A DNA stretch of 64,000 bases. Source: CAVXYG01 sp963706835 (GTDB taxonomy: Bacteria > Actinomycetota > Actinomycetes > S36-B12 > GCA-2699445). The DNA is taken from positions 62,001 to 126,000 of the forward strand of contig CAVPOB010000001.1 of the NCBI GenBank assembly GCA_963706835.1, read 5' to 3'. The notes below the pieces were generated by a model, which saw nothing but the letters and a program-made list of their open reading frames with translations, was not told the origin of the DNA and made no database searches. Each line of letters opens with the position of its first letter. Within the stretch, counting starts at the first letter, position 1. Position numbers and translations under genes: made by a program. Of this stretch, positions 8,811 through 17,705 are shown in pieces.

Positions 8811-9395
8811 GTGGAAGGCCAGCCGAGGACCGACGCACCGCCGCCAGTGCAGCCCACCCGCGCGTCCCGAACGGCGGGCGACATGATGCGTTCGTTGGCC
8901 GTGGTCGGCGCGATCGTGGCGGTGATCGTCGTACTGAACTACCGCGCGCCACAGGACCCGGTGCCCGAGATCGATCCGGTCCCGCTGGCGAGCCAGGTCG
9001 CGACCGTCGCCCCCTTCCCGGTGCTGATGCCCACCGATCCGGACTGGCGCTCAACGTCGGCCCGCTGGGAGCCCACCGCGGAGTCCGAGGGCGAGCCGGT
9101 GTGGTTCACCGGCGGCGTGTACTCCGCAGAGGGTCCGTTCGCGTCGGTGAGCCAGTCGGTGGCCGCGTCGCCGGAGTACCTGGCCGAGCAGACTCGTGAG
9201 GGCAGCTCGGACGGCGAGACCATCATCCTCGCCGGTGCAGCGTGGCAGCGCTACACCTCGGCAAACGAGCGCAGCCTGGTGCTGTCGGGCGATGGCGGGA
9301 CGACCGTGGTCAGCGGCACCGGGTCGTGGGATGACCTCGAGCGCTTCGCCTCGTCGCTAGAGCCCGTTGCTGTTGCCGACCCGGCAGCGCCCTAG
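8811..9395 (+). CDS. DUF4245 family membrane-anchored protein
   Basis: This 194-residue protein has one N-terminal membrane segment (about residues 26-41, LAVVGAIVAVIVVLNY) and an extracytoplasmic domain typical of DUF4245 (WRSTSARW, VWFTGGVY). Its GTG start follows the MFS stop without a gap. Its last 4 bases overlap the end of convergent xseB. The function is unknown. Confidence 0.85.
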   Translation: MEGQPRTDAPPPVQPTRASRTAGDMMRSLAVVGAIVAVIVVLNYRAPQDPVPEIDPVPLASQVATVAPFPVLMPTDPDWRSTSARWEPTAESEGEPVWFTGGVYSAEGPFASVSQSVAASPEYLAEQTREGSSDGETIILAGAAWQRYTSANERSLVLSGDGGTTVVSGTGSWDDLERFASSLEPVAVADPAAP

Positions 9396-9640
9396 TCGTC
9401 GGTCTCCGTCTGCGCCGTGGCCTCGGTGGCGGCCACGATCCGCTCGCGGGCCCCGTCCAGCCACGACTGGCAGCGCTGGGCCAGTTCCTCGCCGCGCTCC
9501 CACAGCGCCAAGGACTGTTCCAGCGAAGTGTTGCCCCGTTCCAGCGCACCGACCACCCCCTCCAGCGCCGCCCGGCTCTCCTCGTAGCTGAGCGTCGAGA
9601 TGTCGCTGCCGCCCGGCAGCGCGTCCGGCTCCTGATTCAT
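9392..9640 (-). CDS. xseB: Exodeoxyribonuclease VII small subunit
   Basis: This 82-residue protein has the typical helical XseB core (LSYEESRAALEGVVGALERG, then LWERGEELAQRC). It binds XseA to form the single-strand exonuclease that trims DNA to oligonucleotides. The start ATG overlaps the xseA stop by 4 bp, so it is the second gene of a two-gene operon. Confidence 0.95.
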   Translation of the reverse strand: MNQEPDALPGGSDISTLSYEESRAALEGVVGALERGNTSLEQSLALWERGEELAQRCQSWLDGARERIVAATEATAQTETDD

Positions 9641-10896
9641 GCTGGCTCTCCCCTCTCCTCGATGCGGGTGGCGGCGAACGTTCCCGCCGCTACTCGAACG
9701 CGTAGTGGATCGCCGACCGTCACGGTGGCGGGGTCGCGCACCACGCTGCCGTCGGCGGTCTGGACCACGGCATAGCCCCGATCCAGGGTGGCCGCAGGGG
9801 AGAGGGCCCGGACCCGGGAGCGCAGATGCGAGACCTCGGTGCGATCGTGGTCGACCCGCGCCAGCAGTGAGCGGCGCGCACGGCCGAGCAGCGCGACCAC
9901 CTGCTCGGCCCGCTGCTCGAGCTGGGCCTGCGGCGCGGCCAGGACCGGCCGGGCGCGCAGCAGGCGCAGCGTGTGCTCCTCGCGCTGCACATGCTGGGCC
10001 AGGGCGCGACGGGCGCGCACGCGCAGGTCGCGGACGCGGCCGACTTCCTCCCCGAAGTCCGGAACGACGCGCTTGCCGGCGTCGGTCGGCGTGGAGGCTC
10101 GGCAGTCGGCGACCAGATCGAGCAGTGGGTTGTCGCGCTCGTGGCCGATGGCGCTCACGACCGGGGTGCGGATGGCAGCGACGGCTCGGACCAGGGCCTC
10201 GTTGGAGAAGGGCAGCAGGTCCTCCACCGACCCGCCGCCGCGGGCGATCACGATGACCTCCACGTCGCTGGCGGCGTCCAGCTCCTGCAACGCCGCGATG
10301 ATCTCGGGCACCGCGCGGACCCCCTGCACAGCGGTGTTGCGGATCGCGAAACGGACCGCGGGCCAGCGGTTGCGGGCATGCGTCATGACATCGCGCTGCG
10401 CGTCGGACTCGCGCCCGCAGATCAGGCCCACCTCGGTCGGCAGGAAGGGCAGGGGCCGCTTGCGCTCCGGCCGGAACAGCCCCTCCGCGTCGAGCGCGGC
10501 GCGCAGCCGTTCCAGCTGCTCCAGCAGTTCGCCGAGGCCTACCTTGCGCAGCGCGGTGGCGCGAAGCCGCAGTTCGCCGCGCTTGGTCCAGAACTCCGGC
10601 CGACCCTGGACCAGCACGTGGTCGCCCTCGGCCAGGCTGCCGTCCTTGGGCACTAGGCGGCCGGTGACGAAGACCGGCAGCGACTTCTCCTGGGCCAGAT
10701 CACGCAGGGTGAGGAAGGCAACATCGCGGCGGATGTTGAGTTCGGCGATCTGCCCCTCGATCCACAGGCCGCCGAGCTGGCCGATCCAGGCCCGGATCTT
10801 GTCGGCGACCCATGCCACGCTGGCCGGGTGCTCGGCGTCCAGGCCAGGCCGGGCCGGCGCCTCGGCTACCTGCCCGTCGACCCCGTTCGGTGTCAT
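9637..10896 (-). CDS. xseA: Exodeoxyribonuclease VII large subunit
   Basis: The 419-residue catalytic subunit has an N-terminal OB fold (about residues 20-115, WIEGQIAELNIRRD, FLTLRD) and a central catalytic domain (GLICGRESDAQRD, VEVIVIARGGGSVEDLLPF, SAIGHERDNPLLD). A C-terminal coiled coil is followed by the closing motif LDRGYAVVQ. ATG 10896 is preferred over the TTG 15 bases further out because a G-rich ribosome-binding sequence (GGGGGGTGG) sits just before it. A TAGGGT -10-like box lies about 24 nt upstream. Confidence 0.93.
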   Translation of the reverse strand: MTPNGVDGQVAEAPARPGLDAEHPASVAWVADKIRAWIGQLGGLWIEGQIAELNIRRDVAFLTLRDLAQEKSLPVFVTGRLVPKDGSLAEGDHVLVQGRPEFWTKRGELRLRATALRKVGLGELLEQLERLRAALDAEGLFRPERKRPLPFLPTEVGLICGRESDAQRDVMTHARNRWPAVRFAIRNTAVQGVRAVPEIIAALQELDAASDVEVIVIARGGGSVEDLLPFSNEALVRAVAAIRTPVVSAIGHERDNPLLDLVADCRASTPTDAGKRVVPDFGEEVGRVRDLRVRARRALAQHVQREEHTLRLLRARPVLAAPQAQLEQRAEQVVALLGRARRSLLARVDHDRTEVSHLRSRVRALSPAATLDRGYAVVQTADGSVVRDPATVTVGDPLRVRVAAGTFAATRIEERGEPA

Positions 10897-10983
10897 GCCA
10901 CCCCCCAACAATCGGCCTCAACCCTAGCGGCAGCCTGCGACGCGGTCGGCGCTCGCGGCGGCGCGGAAGCGGGACAGTCCACC

Positions 10984-10989
10984 TACGAT
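10984..10989 (+). promoter_or_regulatory. -10 box of leaderless ispH
   Basis: TACGAT is 6 nt from ATG 10996. No ribosome-binding site is present. Confidence 0.6.
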
Positions 10990-10995
10990 GGATGC

Positions 10996-11958
10996 ATGGC
11001 TGCCAACCGTCGTGTCCTGCTCGCTGCTCCGCGCGGCTTCTGCGCCGGGGTGGACCGCGCCATCATCGTGGTGGAGGAGGCGCTGAAGCTGTACGGCGCC
11101 CCGGTCTACGTCCGCAAACAGATCGTCCACAACAAGTACGTCGTGGAATCGCTGCAGGATAGGGGCGCGATCTTCGTCGAGGAGACCGACGAGGTGCCGC
11201 CGGGCGCGGTACTGGTGTTCTCTGCCCACGGAGTCTCGCCCGCAGTGCGCCGCGCGGCCGAGGAGCGGGAGTTGCGCACCATCGACGCCACCTGCCCGCT
11301 GGTGACCAAGGTCCACCAGGAAGCACGGCGCTTTGCCAACGAGGGCTACCGGATCATGCTGATCGGCCACGACGGACATGAGGAGGTCGAGGGGACTGCC
11401 GGCGAGGCGCCGGAGGCCACCACCCTGGTCGAGACGCCCGAGGACGCCGCGGCGATCGAGGTGGCCGATGGCGAGAAGGTGGTGTGGCTGTCGCAGACGA
11501 CGCTTTCGGTGGACGAGACGCTGGTCACCGTCGATGCGTTGCGCGAATCGGTCCCCGGGCTGGCCAATCCGCCCAGTGATGACATCTGCTACGCGACCCA
11601 GAACCGGCAGGCGGCGGTGAAGCTCATGGCGCCGCAGTGCGACCTGGTCATCGTGGTGGGTTCGTCCAACTCGTCGAACTCCGTGCGCCTGGTCGAGGTC
11701 GCGCTGGAGGCGGGAGCCACGGCCGCCTATCGGGTGGATGGCTCCGATGAGATCGACCCGGCCTGGCTGGCGGCCGCCGACGTCGTGGGTGTCACCAGCG
11801 GGGCATCGGTGCCGGAGATCCTGGTGCAGGACGTCCTGCGGCACCTCGGGGAGCACGGCTACCCGGAGCACGAAGTGGTGGAAGCGACCGAGGAGCGGGT
11901 GCGGTTCGCGCTGCCCCCGAACCTGCGTCGGGAGATGAAGGCAGCCGCCAAGGGCTGA
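10996..11958 (+). CDS. ispH: 4-hydroxy-3-methylbut-2-enyl diphosphate reductase (IspH/LytB)
   Basis: This 320-residue [4Fe-4S] enzyme is the last step of the MEP isoprenoid pathway and makes IPP and DMAPP from HMBPP. The cluster ligands are Cys16 (GFCAGV), Cys100 (DATCPLV) and Cys198 (DDICYATQNRQ). Substrate-binding His45 (VHNKY), His79 (SAHGV) and His128 are present. The leaderless promoter fixes the ATG start. It is divergent from xseA, as in other actinobacteria, and its stop is 22 bp from the end of convergent rmuC. Confidence 0.97.
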   Translation: MAANRRVLLAAPRGFCAGVDRAIIVVEEALKLYGAPVYVRKQIVHNKYVVESLQDRGAIFVEETDEVPPGAVLVFSAHGVSPAVRRAAEERELRTIDATCPLVTKVHQEARRFANEGYRIMLIGHDGHEEVEGTAGEAPEATTLVETPEDAAAIEVADGEKVVWLSQTTLSVDETLVTVDALRESVPGLANPPSDDICYATQNRQAAVKLMAPQCDLVIVVGSSNSSNSVRLVEVALEAGATAAYRVDGSDEIDPAWLAAADVVGVTSGASVPEILVQDVLRHLGEHGYPEHEVVEATEERVRFALPPNLRREMKAAAKG

Positions 11959-11980
11959 CTGCCCGGCCCGCAGCCAGCGC

Positions 11981-13153
11981 TCAGCTCGCCCGATGGGACT
12001 CTGACGGCAGTTCGACGACGGCATTCGCCTCGGGAGCGCTCACCGTCCGCGGCACCCCCTCAACTGCGGCCGGACCCGACAACTCCTTCGCCGCGACGCC
12101 CAGTTTGTGCATCTTCCGGGCGCTGGGCATCAGGCGGGTGTCGATGGACCCCACGCCCTTGTTGTAGGCGGTCACTGCGCTGGCCAGCTCCTTGCCGACC
12201 GTCTCGAAGTGGCCCAGGAAGGTGGCGAGGCGGCCGTACAGTTCGGCCCCCGCATCACGGATCTCGGTCGCGTTGGCGGCCAGGCGCTCCTGCCGCAGCG
12301 AGTGCTCGACGGTCCGCAGCAGCGCCAGCATGGTGGTCGGCGTGGCGAACAGCACGCACTTGTCCGCGGCGTTGGCCACCAGAGCGGGATCCTCCTGCAG
12401 CGCCAGCCCCAGCAGGTTCTCGGCCGGCAGATACAGCACGACCACGTCGAGCAGATCCTCGTCCGCCTCCCAGTACCGGCGCTTGGCGAGGTCATCGACG
12501 TGCTTGCGCAAAGCGGCGGCGTGGGCGGCCAGCGTCGCCTCGCTGTAGTGGTCCGGTTCCGACTCCTCCAGCAGGGCCTGCAGCGGCGCCTTGGCGTCAA
12601 TGACGAGCCGCCGCCCGCCCGGCAGCGTGATCACCATGTCGGCCCGCCCGTCGGGGCCCTCGCCGCGCATCTGGACCTGTGTGGCGAAGTGCGTGCCTTT
12701 CAGCAGCCCGGCATTCTCCACCAGCGCCTCCAGGGCGGATTCGCCCCAGAAGCCCCGCGTGTTCGTCGACACCAGTGCCGTGTTGAGCTTCTGGGCCTGT
12801 CGCGTCACTTCGACTGCGGCGCGCTGGGACTCCTCATGGGTGCGCTTCAAGGCCTCCTGCAACTGTGTCTCGGCCTGCAGCCGTGCCCGGTCGGCGTCGC
12901 GGACCCGCTGCTCCAGCGACTCGATCGCTGTCCTCATTGGTGCCATCTGCCCCACCACAGCGGCGTCGGCCTGCCGCCGCTCCTCCGCCTGTGCGGTCAG
13001 GGCATCGGCTTGACGCACCTGGCCGAGGAGCTCGGTGATGCGAAGGTCGGCCGCATGCCGGGCGGCGGCGGCTCGGGAGGCGGCCAGCAGCCACCCGACG
13101 AGCAGGCCGAGGCCGAGCGCGACGACCGTGAAGAGCAGCGCAGTGAACGTCAT
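11981..13153 (-). CDS. rmuC: DNA recombination protein RmuC family
   Basis: This 390-residue protein has an N-terminal membrane anchor (residues 1-23), a coiled-coil region of about 100 residues, and the conserved RmuC nuclease-like domain (NTRGFWGESALEALVENAGL, VIDAKAPL, YLPAENLL, ATPTTMLALLRTVE). RmuC limits inversions at short repeats in E. coli, which may matter given the number of repeats in this window. ATG 13153 begins the anchor. A CACGAT box 6 nt upstream is a weak leaderless candidate. Confidence 0.9.
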   Translation of the reverse strand: MTFTALLFTVVALGLGLLVGWLLAASRAAAARHAADLRITELLGQVRQADALTAQAEERRQADAAVVGQMAPMRTAIESLEQRVRDADRARLQAETQLQEALKRTHEESQRAAVEVTRQAQKLNTALVSTNTRGFWGESALEALVENAGLLKGTHFATQVQMRGEGPDGRADMVITLPGGRRLVIDAKAPLQALLEESEPDHYSEATLAAHAAALRKHVDDLAKRRYWEADEDLLDVVVLYLPAENLLGLALQEDPALVANAADKCVLFATPTTMLALLRTVEHSLRQERLAANATEIRDAGAELYGRLATFLGHFETVGKELASAVTAYNKGVGSIDTRLMPSARKMHKLGVAAKELSGPAAVEGVPRTVSAPEANAVVELPSESHRAS

Positions 13154-13335
13154 GGAGCGATCGTGCCGGAGACCTCCGACACCGACCGGCAGTTGTGGCC
13201 GAACCGTTGCGCTGCTCGACGTGAGCCTGGTGGTTCGGCCAGTGCGGCCACTGCCCTTGAGCAGCCGTCCGTGGCAGCGACCGCGGCCACCGTCCGTGGC
13301 AGCCGCCCGCGGCAGCGCGGCCCTGCGGCCGGACT

Positions 13336-13341
13336 TAGGAT
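13336..13341 (+). promoter_or_regulatory. -10 box of ychF
   Basis: TAGGAT ends 8 nt before GTG 13350, within the range for a leaderless or nearly leaderless transcript. Confidence 0.45.
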
Positions 13342-13349
13342 GGTGTCCC

Positions 13350-14423
13350 GTGGCCCTCACTATCGGCATCGTCGGTCTGCCCAACGTCGGCAAGTCAACG
13401 CTGTTCAACGCGCTGACCAAGAACGAGGTCCTGGCGGCGAACTACCCATTCGCCACTATCGAGCCCAACACTGGTGTCGTGGGCGTGCCCGACCCCCGGC
13501 TGCAGCGACTGGCGCAGGCGTTCGGATCGGCCCGGATCGTGCCCGCGACGGTCACCTTCGTCGACATCGCCGGCATCGTGCGCGGGGCCAGCGAGGGGCA
13601 GGGTCTGGGCAACCAGTTCCTGGCCCACATCCGGGAGTCCGACGCCATCTGCCAGGTGCTGCGCGCGTTCTCCGATCCAGATGTCGTGCACGTCGAGGGC
13701 GCGGTCGACCCGGCCGAGGACATGGCGACCATCAACACCGAACTCATCCTGGCCGATCTGCAGACGCTGGACCGCGCCATCCCCCGCCTGGAGAAGGAGG
13801 CGCGGATGGCCAAGGACCGGGCGCCGGTGCTGGCGGCCGCCAAGGAGGCACGAGCGGTGCTCGACGACGGGCAGACCGTGTTCGGGGCAGGTCTGGACGC
13901 CGAACCGTTGCGCGAGCTGTTCTTGCTCACTGCCAAGCCCTTCCTCTACGTCATCAACGCCGATGAGGAGGAGCTCGCCGACGAGGAGTTCCGCGAGCGG
14001 ATGCGGCGCCTCGTAGCACCGGCCGAGGCCGTCTTCCTGGACGCCAAGCTGGAGGCGGAACTGGTCGAACTCGAGCCGGACGAGGCTGCCGAGCTGCTGG
14101 CGTCGGTGGGCCAGGAGGAGCCCGGTTTGGATGCGCTGGCCCGGGTGGGGTTCGACACGTTGGGCCTGCAGACCTTCCTCACCGCGGGGCCCAAGGAGGC
14201 CCGCGCATGGACCATCCGCAAGGGTGCGACCGCGCCCGAGGCGGCCGGCGCCATCCACACCGATTTCCAGAAAGGCTTCATCAAGGCGGAGATCGTCTCC
14301 TTCGACGACCTGATGACCCTCGGTTCCATCGCCGAAGCCCGGGCGAAGGGAAAGGCCCGGGTCGAGGGCAAGGACTACGTCATGGCCGATGGCGATGTCG
14401 TGGAGTTCCGGTTCAACGTCTGA
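13350..14423 (+). CDS. ychF: Redox-regulated ATPase YchF (Obg-like)
   Basis: This 357-residue Obg-family P-loop ATPase has the G1 motif GLPNVGKST at residues 8-16, G3 DIAGIVRGAS, and the C-terminal TGS-like domain (DFQKGFIKAEIVSFDDL). It binds ribosomes and prefers ATP over GTP. The GTG start gives the standard N-terminus MALTIGIVGLPN. The length is normal and the gene is intact. Confidence 0.96.
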   Translation: MALTIGIVGLPNVGKSTLFNALTKNEVLAANYPFATIEPNTGVVGVPDPRLQRLAQAFGSARIVPATVTFVDIAGIVRGASEGQGLGNQFLAHIRESDAICQVLRAFSDPDVVHVEGAVDPAEDMATINTELILADLQTLDRAIPRLEKEARMAKDRAPVLAAAKEARAVLDDGQTVFGAGLDAEPLRELFLLTAKPFLYVINADEEELADEEFRERMRRLVAPAEAVFLDAKLEAELVELEPDEAAELLASVGQEEPGLDALARVGFDTLGLQTFLTAGPKEARAWTIRKGATAPEAAGAIHTDFQKGFIKAEIVSFDDLMTLGSIAEARAKGKARVEGKDYVMADGDVVEFRFNV

Positions 14424-14491
14424 ACTCACATGGTTCGCACCGCCGACTAGGCGGGTGCCGTTCCGGCGGCAAGAGACCCGGAGGGTCAGGC

Positions 14492-14719
14492 ATGGCGAGC
14501 AGGAATCGTGCGTTGCGGGTAGCTGTCGTGGTGGGTGCGGTGGGGCTGGTGGCCGTGGGGGTCGTGCTGGCCGTGAAACTGCGTCAGCAGCGCGCTATCG
14601 CCGCGGAGACCGCGAAATCGATCCGTACCCAGCTCGACGACCTCGACCCCGTGACGCGCGCTATGGTGCGCGAGCAGTTGGCGGAGGACGCCGTCGCCGA
14701 GGTTCGCGACCGCGACTAG
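14492..14719 (+). CDS. Small single-pass membrane protein
   Basis: This 75-residue protein has one N-terminal transmembrane segment (about residues 9-28, VAVVVGAVGLVAVGVVLAVK) followed by a charged soluble tail of about 45 residues. GGAGGG lies 8 nt before the ATG. Codons have G/C in the third position, as in real genes here. No family was recognised. Confidence 0.65.
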   Translation: MASRNRALRVAVVVGAVGLVAVGVVLAVKLRQQRAIAAETAKSIRTQLDDLDPVTRAMVREQLAEDAVAEVRDRD

Positions 14720-14965
14720 ACACCCCATCGCCGGCGACCCACCCAGCAGACCGACGTCTCCGCCGCGCTGACCACGCGACTGCTCCGAACCGATCGTCGA
14801 GGCATCGCGCGCGGCGAGCCAAGGCGATGCGACAGGTACGACCTGCGAATCTCGTCGACCACGACGCCCAGCAGCGAGATCCCCCGTCATCCGCAGCGGG
14901 CGCACCTGTGGCGACGATACGCGCACATTTGGCGCTAAACTAAGCATGTTCGTTTCTGGTGGTCG
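14720..14965. other. Gene-free stretch upstream of the small ORF and TetR gene
   Basis: No supported gene is seen. Near its end, TAAACT (14936-14941) resembles a -10 box but is only 4 nt from an ATG that leads into the TetR frame. The promoter at 14966 is more convincing. Confidence 0.4.
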
Positions 14966-14971
14966 TACCTT
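14966..14971 (+). promoter_or_regulatory. -10 box of leaderless small gene upstream of TetR
   Basis: TACCTT is followed after exactly 6 nt by GTG 14978, the start of a 53-codon frame. Confidence 0.5.
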
Positions 14972-14977
14972 AGTCCC

Positions 14978-15139
14978 GTGGCGGTCCACATTCCTTCGTG
15001 GCGGCCCGAGCGGTTCCCCACGGCCACCGCTCCGCTGGATGATCAGCGGCCGGAGGTGCGCGGCCGAAACCCCTGGGGCCGCGCACCCCTGCCCGCTGCA
15101 CTTCGCGCCGTTGCCGCGGGCCGGGGTCGTCGTGGCTAG
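14978..15139 (+). CDS. Putative leaderless 53-residue protein coupled to the TetR gene
   Basis: The frame runs from GTG 14978 to TAG 15137-15139 and encodes 53 residues rich in Arg, Pro and Ala, with the central motif EVRGRNPWGRAPLP. About three quarters of codons end in G or C, as in genes around it. The -10 box 6 nt upstream matches the leaderless starts of confirmed genes. Its end overlaps the likely GTG start of the TetR gene at 15132, suggesting coupled translation. No family was recognised. The alternative is that this is the leader of the TetR mRNA. Confidence 0.5.
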   Translation: MAVHIPSWRPERFPTATAPLDDQRPEVRGRNPWGRAPLPAALRAVAAGRGRRG

Positions 15140-15734
15140 AGCGGGCCTGTCCACTCGGCGCATCATCGAAGCAGCCGCCGAGCTCGCCGACGACGTTGGG
15201 CTGGACCGGCTGACCCTGGCCGCTGTCGCGCGACGGCTCGGCGTGCGCCAGCCCTCCCTGTACAACCACATCGATGGTCTGCCGGCCTTGCTGCATGCGC
15301 TGACGATTGACGCCAAGCTTGAACTCGCCGACACGTTGGCGTGGGCCACGATCGGCAAGTCCGGCCCCGAGGCGCTCCGGTCGCTGGCGGTCGAGTATCG
15401 CCGGTGGGCCCTGCGGCATCCGGGGCGCTATGCGGCCACCGTGCCGGCGCCGGCTCCCACCGATGACGAGGACAACGAAGCCAGCGGCCGGGTCCTGGAG
15501 GTGTTCCACCGTGTGCTGCACGGATTCGGGCTGTACGAGGAAGAGGAACTGGTTCACGCCCACCGCGCGCTGCGGGCGTCGCTGCACGGATTCGTCAGCA
15601 GGGAGTTGGCCGGCGCGTTCGGTATCCCCGTAGCCGCCGCGAAGAGCTACGACTACCTCATCGATCTCAATATCGCCTGGTTCGTCCAGCGAGCGGCCGC
15701 GCTGCCCGCCGCCCGCACCAGCGAGCAGGATTAG
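15132..15734 (+). CDS. TetR/AcrR family transcriptional regulator (WHG C-terminal domain)
   Basis: This 200-residue protein has an N-terminal TetR helix-turn-helix (STRRIIEAAAELADDVGLDR, then AAVARRLGVRQPSLYNHI) at about residues 6-52. Its C-terminal domain resembles the WHG/TetR_C_33 type (GFVSRELAGAF, YDYLIDLNIAWF). The GTG at 15132 gives the usual short N-terminus. The frame stays open further upstream, so a longer form from ATG 14946 cannot be excluded. The ligand and targets are unknown. It may control itself or the overlapping small gene. Confidence 0.85.
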   Translation: MARAGLSTRRIIEAAAELADDVGLDRLTLAAVARRLGVRQPSLYNHIDGLPALLHALTIDAKLELADTLAWATIGKSGPEALRSLAVEYRRWALRHPGRYAATVPAPAPTDDEDNEASGRVLEVFHRVLHGFGLYEEEELVHAHRALRASLHGFVSRELAGAFGIPVAAAKSYDYLIDLNIAWFVQRAAALPAARTSEQD

Positions 15735-15805
15735 CCGTAGGGCTGCCCGCCTGTCCGGTCGCTGCACCGTCGTTCGGCATGATGGCCGCAACCCAGGGAG
15801 GGGCC

Positions 15806-16711
15806 ATGCCGCAGCAGGTCGGAGTCACCGAACTCAAGCACACCGGGTACGAGATCTTCATCATGGCGCTCTCGGTGCTGTCCATCGTCAATCTCGTCCT
15901 GCTGACGGTCATCAGCAGCAGCACGCTTCGGACCGTTGTGATCACTGTCAACGTCCTCCTCAGCCTGGTGCTGTTCCTGGACTTCGTCTACCGGTTCGCC
16001 ACCGCGGAGTCCCGCCGCGCCTACTTCTTCCGGGACTTCGGCTGGGCGGACCTGCTGGCGAGCCTGCCGCTGGCCCAACTCAAGGTTCTGCGGGTCTTCC
16101 GGCTGCTCCGGGTGTGGCGCATCGTGCGGGCCATGGGCGGTCGGAATCTGGTGCGGTCCCTGGTCCGCAGCCGTGCGGGCACAGCGCTGTTCGTGCTGCT
16201 CTTCGTCGCCGTTCTGATGTGGGAGTTCGGCAGCCTCGCCATGCTCGAACTCGAGTCGAGCGACCCCGACCGCAACATCGAAACGGCCTCCGACGCCCTG
16301 TGGTATGTGGTGGTCACGATGTCGACGGTGGGCTATGGCGACCAGTACCCGGTGACCAGAGGTGGGCGCATCCTCGGCATCGTCATCATCGTGGTGGGCG
16401 TGGGCATCTTCGGCACGTTGACCGGCTTCCTTGCCAACGCCTTCCTCACCGGTCCGCAGCAGGCGGCCCGAGAAATCCTCCCTACCGACACCGACACCGA
16501 CACCGACGCGTCTGTGCCGGCCGGAGGGCGTGCGGCTCCTACCGAGTCTGTGACAACCCAGCAGCCCGCGAGGCCCGGTGAGTCTGAGCCGGTGCGGAGT
16601 GCGCCCGACGTGCTAGCCGCCGATGCGCTGCGGCAGCAGCTCACCCTGCTGCGCGCCCAGCACCGCGACGCCCTCGACCGCCTCGATCGGTTGTTGGCCG
16701 AGCAGGACTGA
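15806..16711 (+). CDS. Voltage-gated-like potassium channel
   Basis: This 301-residue six-helix ion channel has a basic S4-like segment (VFRLLRVWRIVRAMGG) and the K+ selectivity filter TVGYGD in STVGYGDQYPV. After S6, a hydrophilic tail holds a short Asp-Thr repeat (DTDTDTDTDA) and a C-terminal coiled coil (LRQQLTLLRAQHRDALDRLD) that could help tetramer assembly. ATG 15806 is chosen because GGGAGGGG lies 5 nt upstream. An in-frame ATG at 15779 has no such site. Confidence 0.88.
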   Translation: MPQQVGVTELKHTGYEIFIMALSVLSIVNLVLLTVISSSTLRTVVITVNVLLSLVLFLDFVYRFATAESRRAYFFRDFGWADLLASLPLAQLKVLRVFRLLRVWRIVRAMGGRNLVRSLVRSRAGTALFVLLFVAVLMWEFGSLAMLELESSDPDRNIETASDALWYVVVTMSTVGYGDQYPVTRGGRILGIVIIVVGVGIFGTLTGFLANAFLTGPQQAAREILPTDTDTDTDASVPAGGRAAPTESVTTQQPARPGESEPVRSAPDVLAADALRQQLTLLRAQHRDALDRLDRLLAEQD

Positions 16712-17020
16712 CTGCTGCCACTGCGCCGTCCCGATGCTGACGGTCGCCGCCCCGTTGCGGTGGCGGTGCCGGGAGGCTTCCGCCAGGAGGCGATCGCAGC
16801 GGGGCTCCCCGCGGCATGGGTGCTGGGCGAGTCTGCCCAGTTCTGTGCTCGCGGTCGTCGGAGCTGGCCGGTGCGGACGTCAGGACCCTGGAGACCTTCT
16901 GGCGCCGTGGACATTGACCGGCCGATCACCGGATCCGCACCAAGGGTGCTCCGCAGCACTGAGGGTCGTGTCCCACCGAGCCCGTCCATCGGTGAAGGCG
17001 GGTGCGTCGCGCGCCGGCCT
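16712..17020. other. Gene-free stretch
   Basis: About 310 bp between the channel gene and the next -10 box contain no supported gene, tandem repeat or strong hairpin. Short open frames show no ribosome-binding site or family motif. Confidence 0.4.
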
Positions 17021-17026
17021 TAGGCT
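17021..17026 (+). promoter_or_regulatory. -10 box of membrane protein gene
   Basis: TAGGCT would give a start near 17033 and a leader of about 22 nt that contains the AGGGGG ribosome-binding site before ATG 17055. Confidence 0.4.
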
Positions 17027-17054
17027 GGAACGAGGACGAAGACCAGGGGGCGCG

Positions 17055-17705
17055 ATGACTGACGTGGTGCCGTTGCACGACCCGGAGGCGGTTGTCGCAG
17101 GAGTCGCCAGCAAGGTCGGGGGACTGACCAACGAGGAGTACGCCCTCGTCTACGGCGCCGCGGTCGCGCGGCGAGCCACCGACCCCGATGGCGGCGTGGC
17201 GGTTGCGACTCTGCACAGTGCCGGCCAGGTTCTGATGCTCCTGCGCCGGCAGCGCTGCGCGTGGTGCGGGCAGGCGCTGGGCGAGCACGCCATCGATCTG
17301 GCGCCGGAAGGATGCCGGGTCACGTGCCGGCGGGACGAACGAGCACTGAGCGCTGATGACTGGATCCCCGGTCCACGGCAGCAAAGCTCGGGCTACCGCG
17401 TGGCGGCGGTGCTGGGCTGGGTTGGGCTGCCGCTGCTGTCGGTGGGGCTGCTCTCGTGGGTGATGCCGCTGGCAGCGGCGATCGCGCGGCACAGGCGGTC
17501 CTGGGCAATCGCCGCCGCGGTGCTGCTGGTCTTGGCCATGGTCGGTGCCCTGGTGCCCAACGATGATTGGGGCGGCTTCCTGCTTGTCCTGGCATGGTGG
17601 GGCGGCACGATCTACGGCGCGTTCCAAGTGCTGCCCTGGCTGCGCTCGGCTCCGCTGCGGCAGCGGGTCCGCACCGCTGCTCAGCCCTACCCGCCCGGCG
17701 GCTGA
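17055..17705 (+). CDS. Conserved membrane protein with a zinc-ribbon-like motif
   Basis: This 216-residue protein has a soluble N-terminal half with a Cys cluster (RCAWCGQ, then GCRVTC) that resembles a zinc ribbon. The C-terminal half has three hydrophobic segments (about residues 116-135, 140-165 and 175-195). AGGGGG precedes the ATG. The tail overlaps the convergent methyltransferase by 19 bp. No family name was recognised. Confidence 0.65.
   Translation: MTDVVPLHDPEAVVAGVASKVGGLTNEEYALVYGAAVARRATDPDGGVAVATLHSAGQVLMLLRRQRCAWCGQALGEHAIDLAPEGCRVTCRRDERALSADDWIPGPRQQSSGYRVAAVLGWVGLPLLSVGLLSWVMPLAAAIARHRRSWAIAAAVLLVLAMVGALVPNDDWGGFLLVLAWWGGTIYGAFQVLPWLRSAPLRQRVRTAAQPYPPGG

Noticed and set aside
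12107..13966. A 619-codon plus-strand frame opposite rmuC
   Set aside because: It is antisense to rmuC and runs into ychF in the wrong frame. rmuC has clear family motifs on the other strand.
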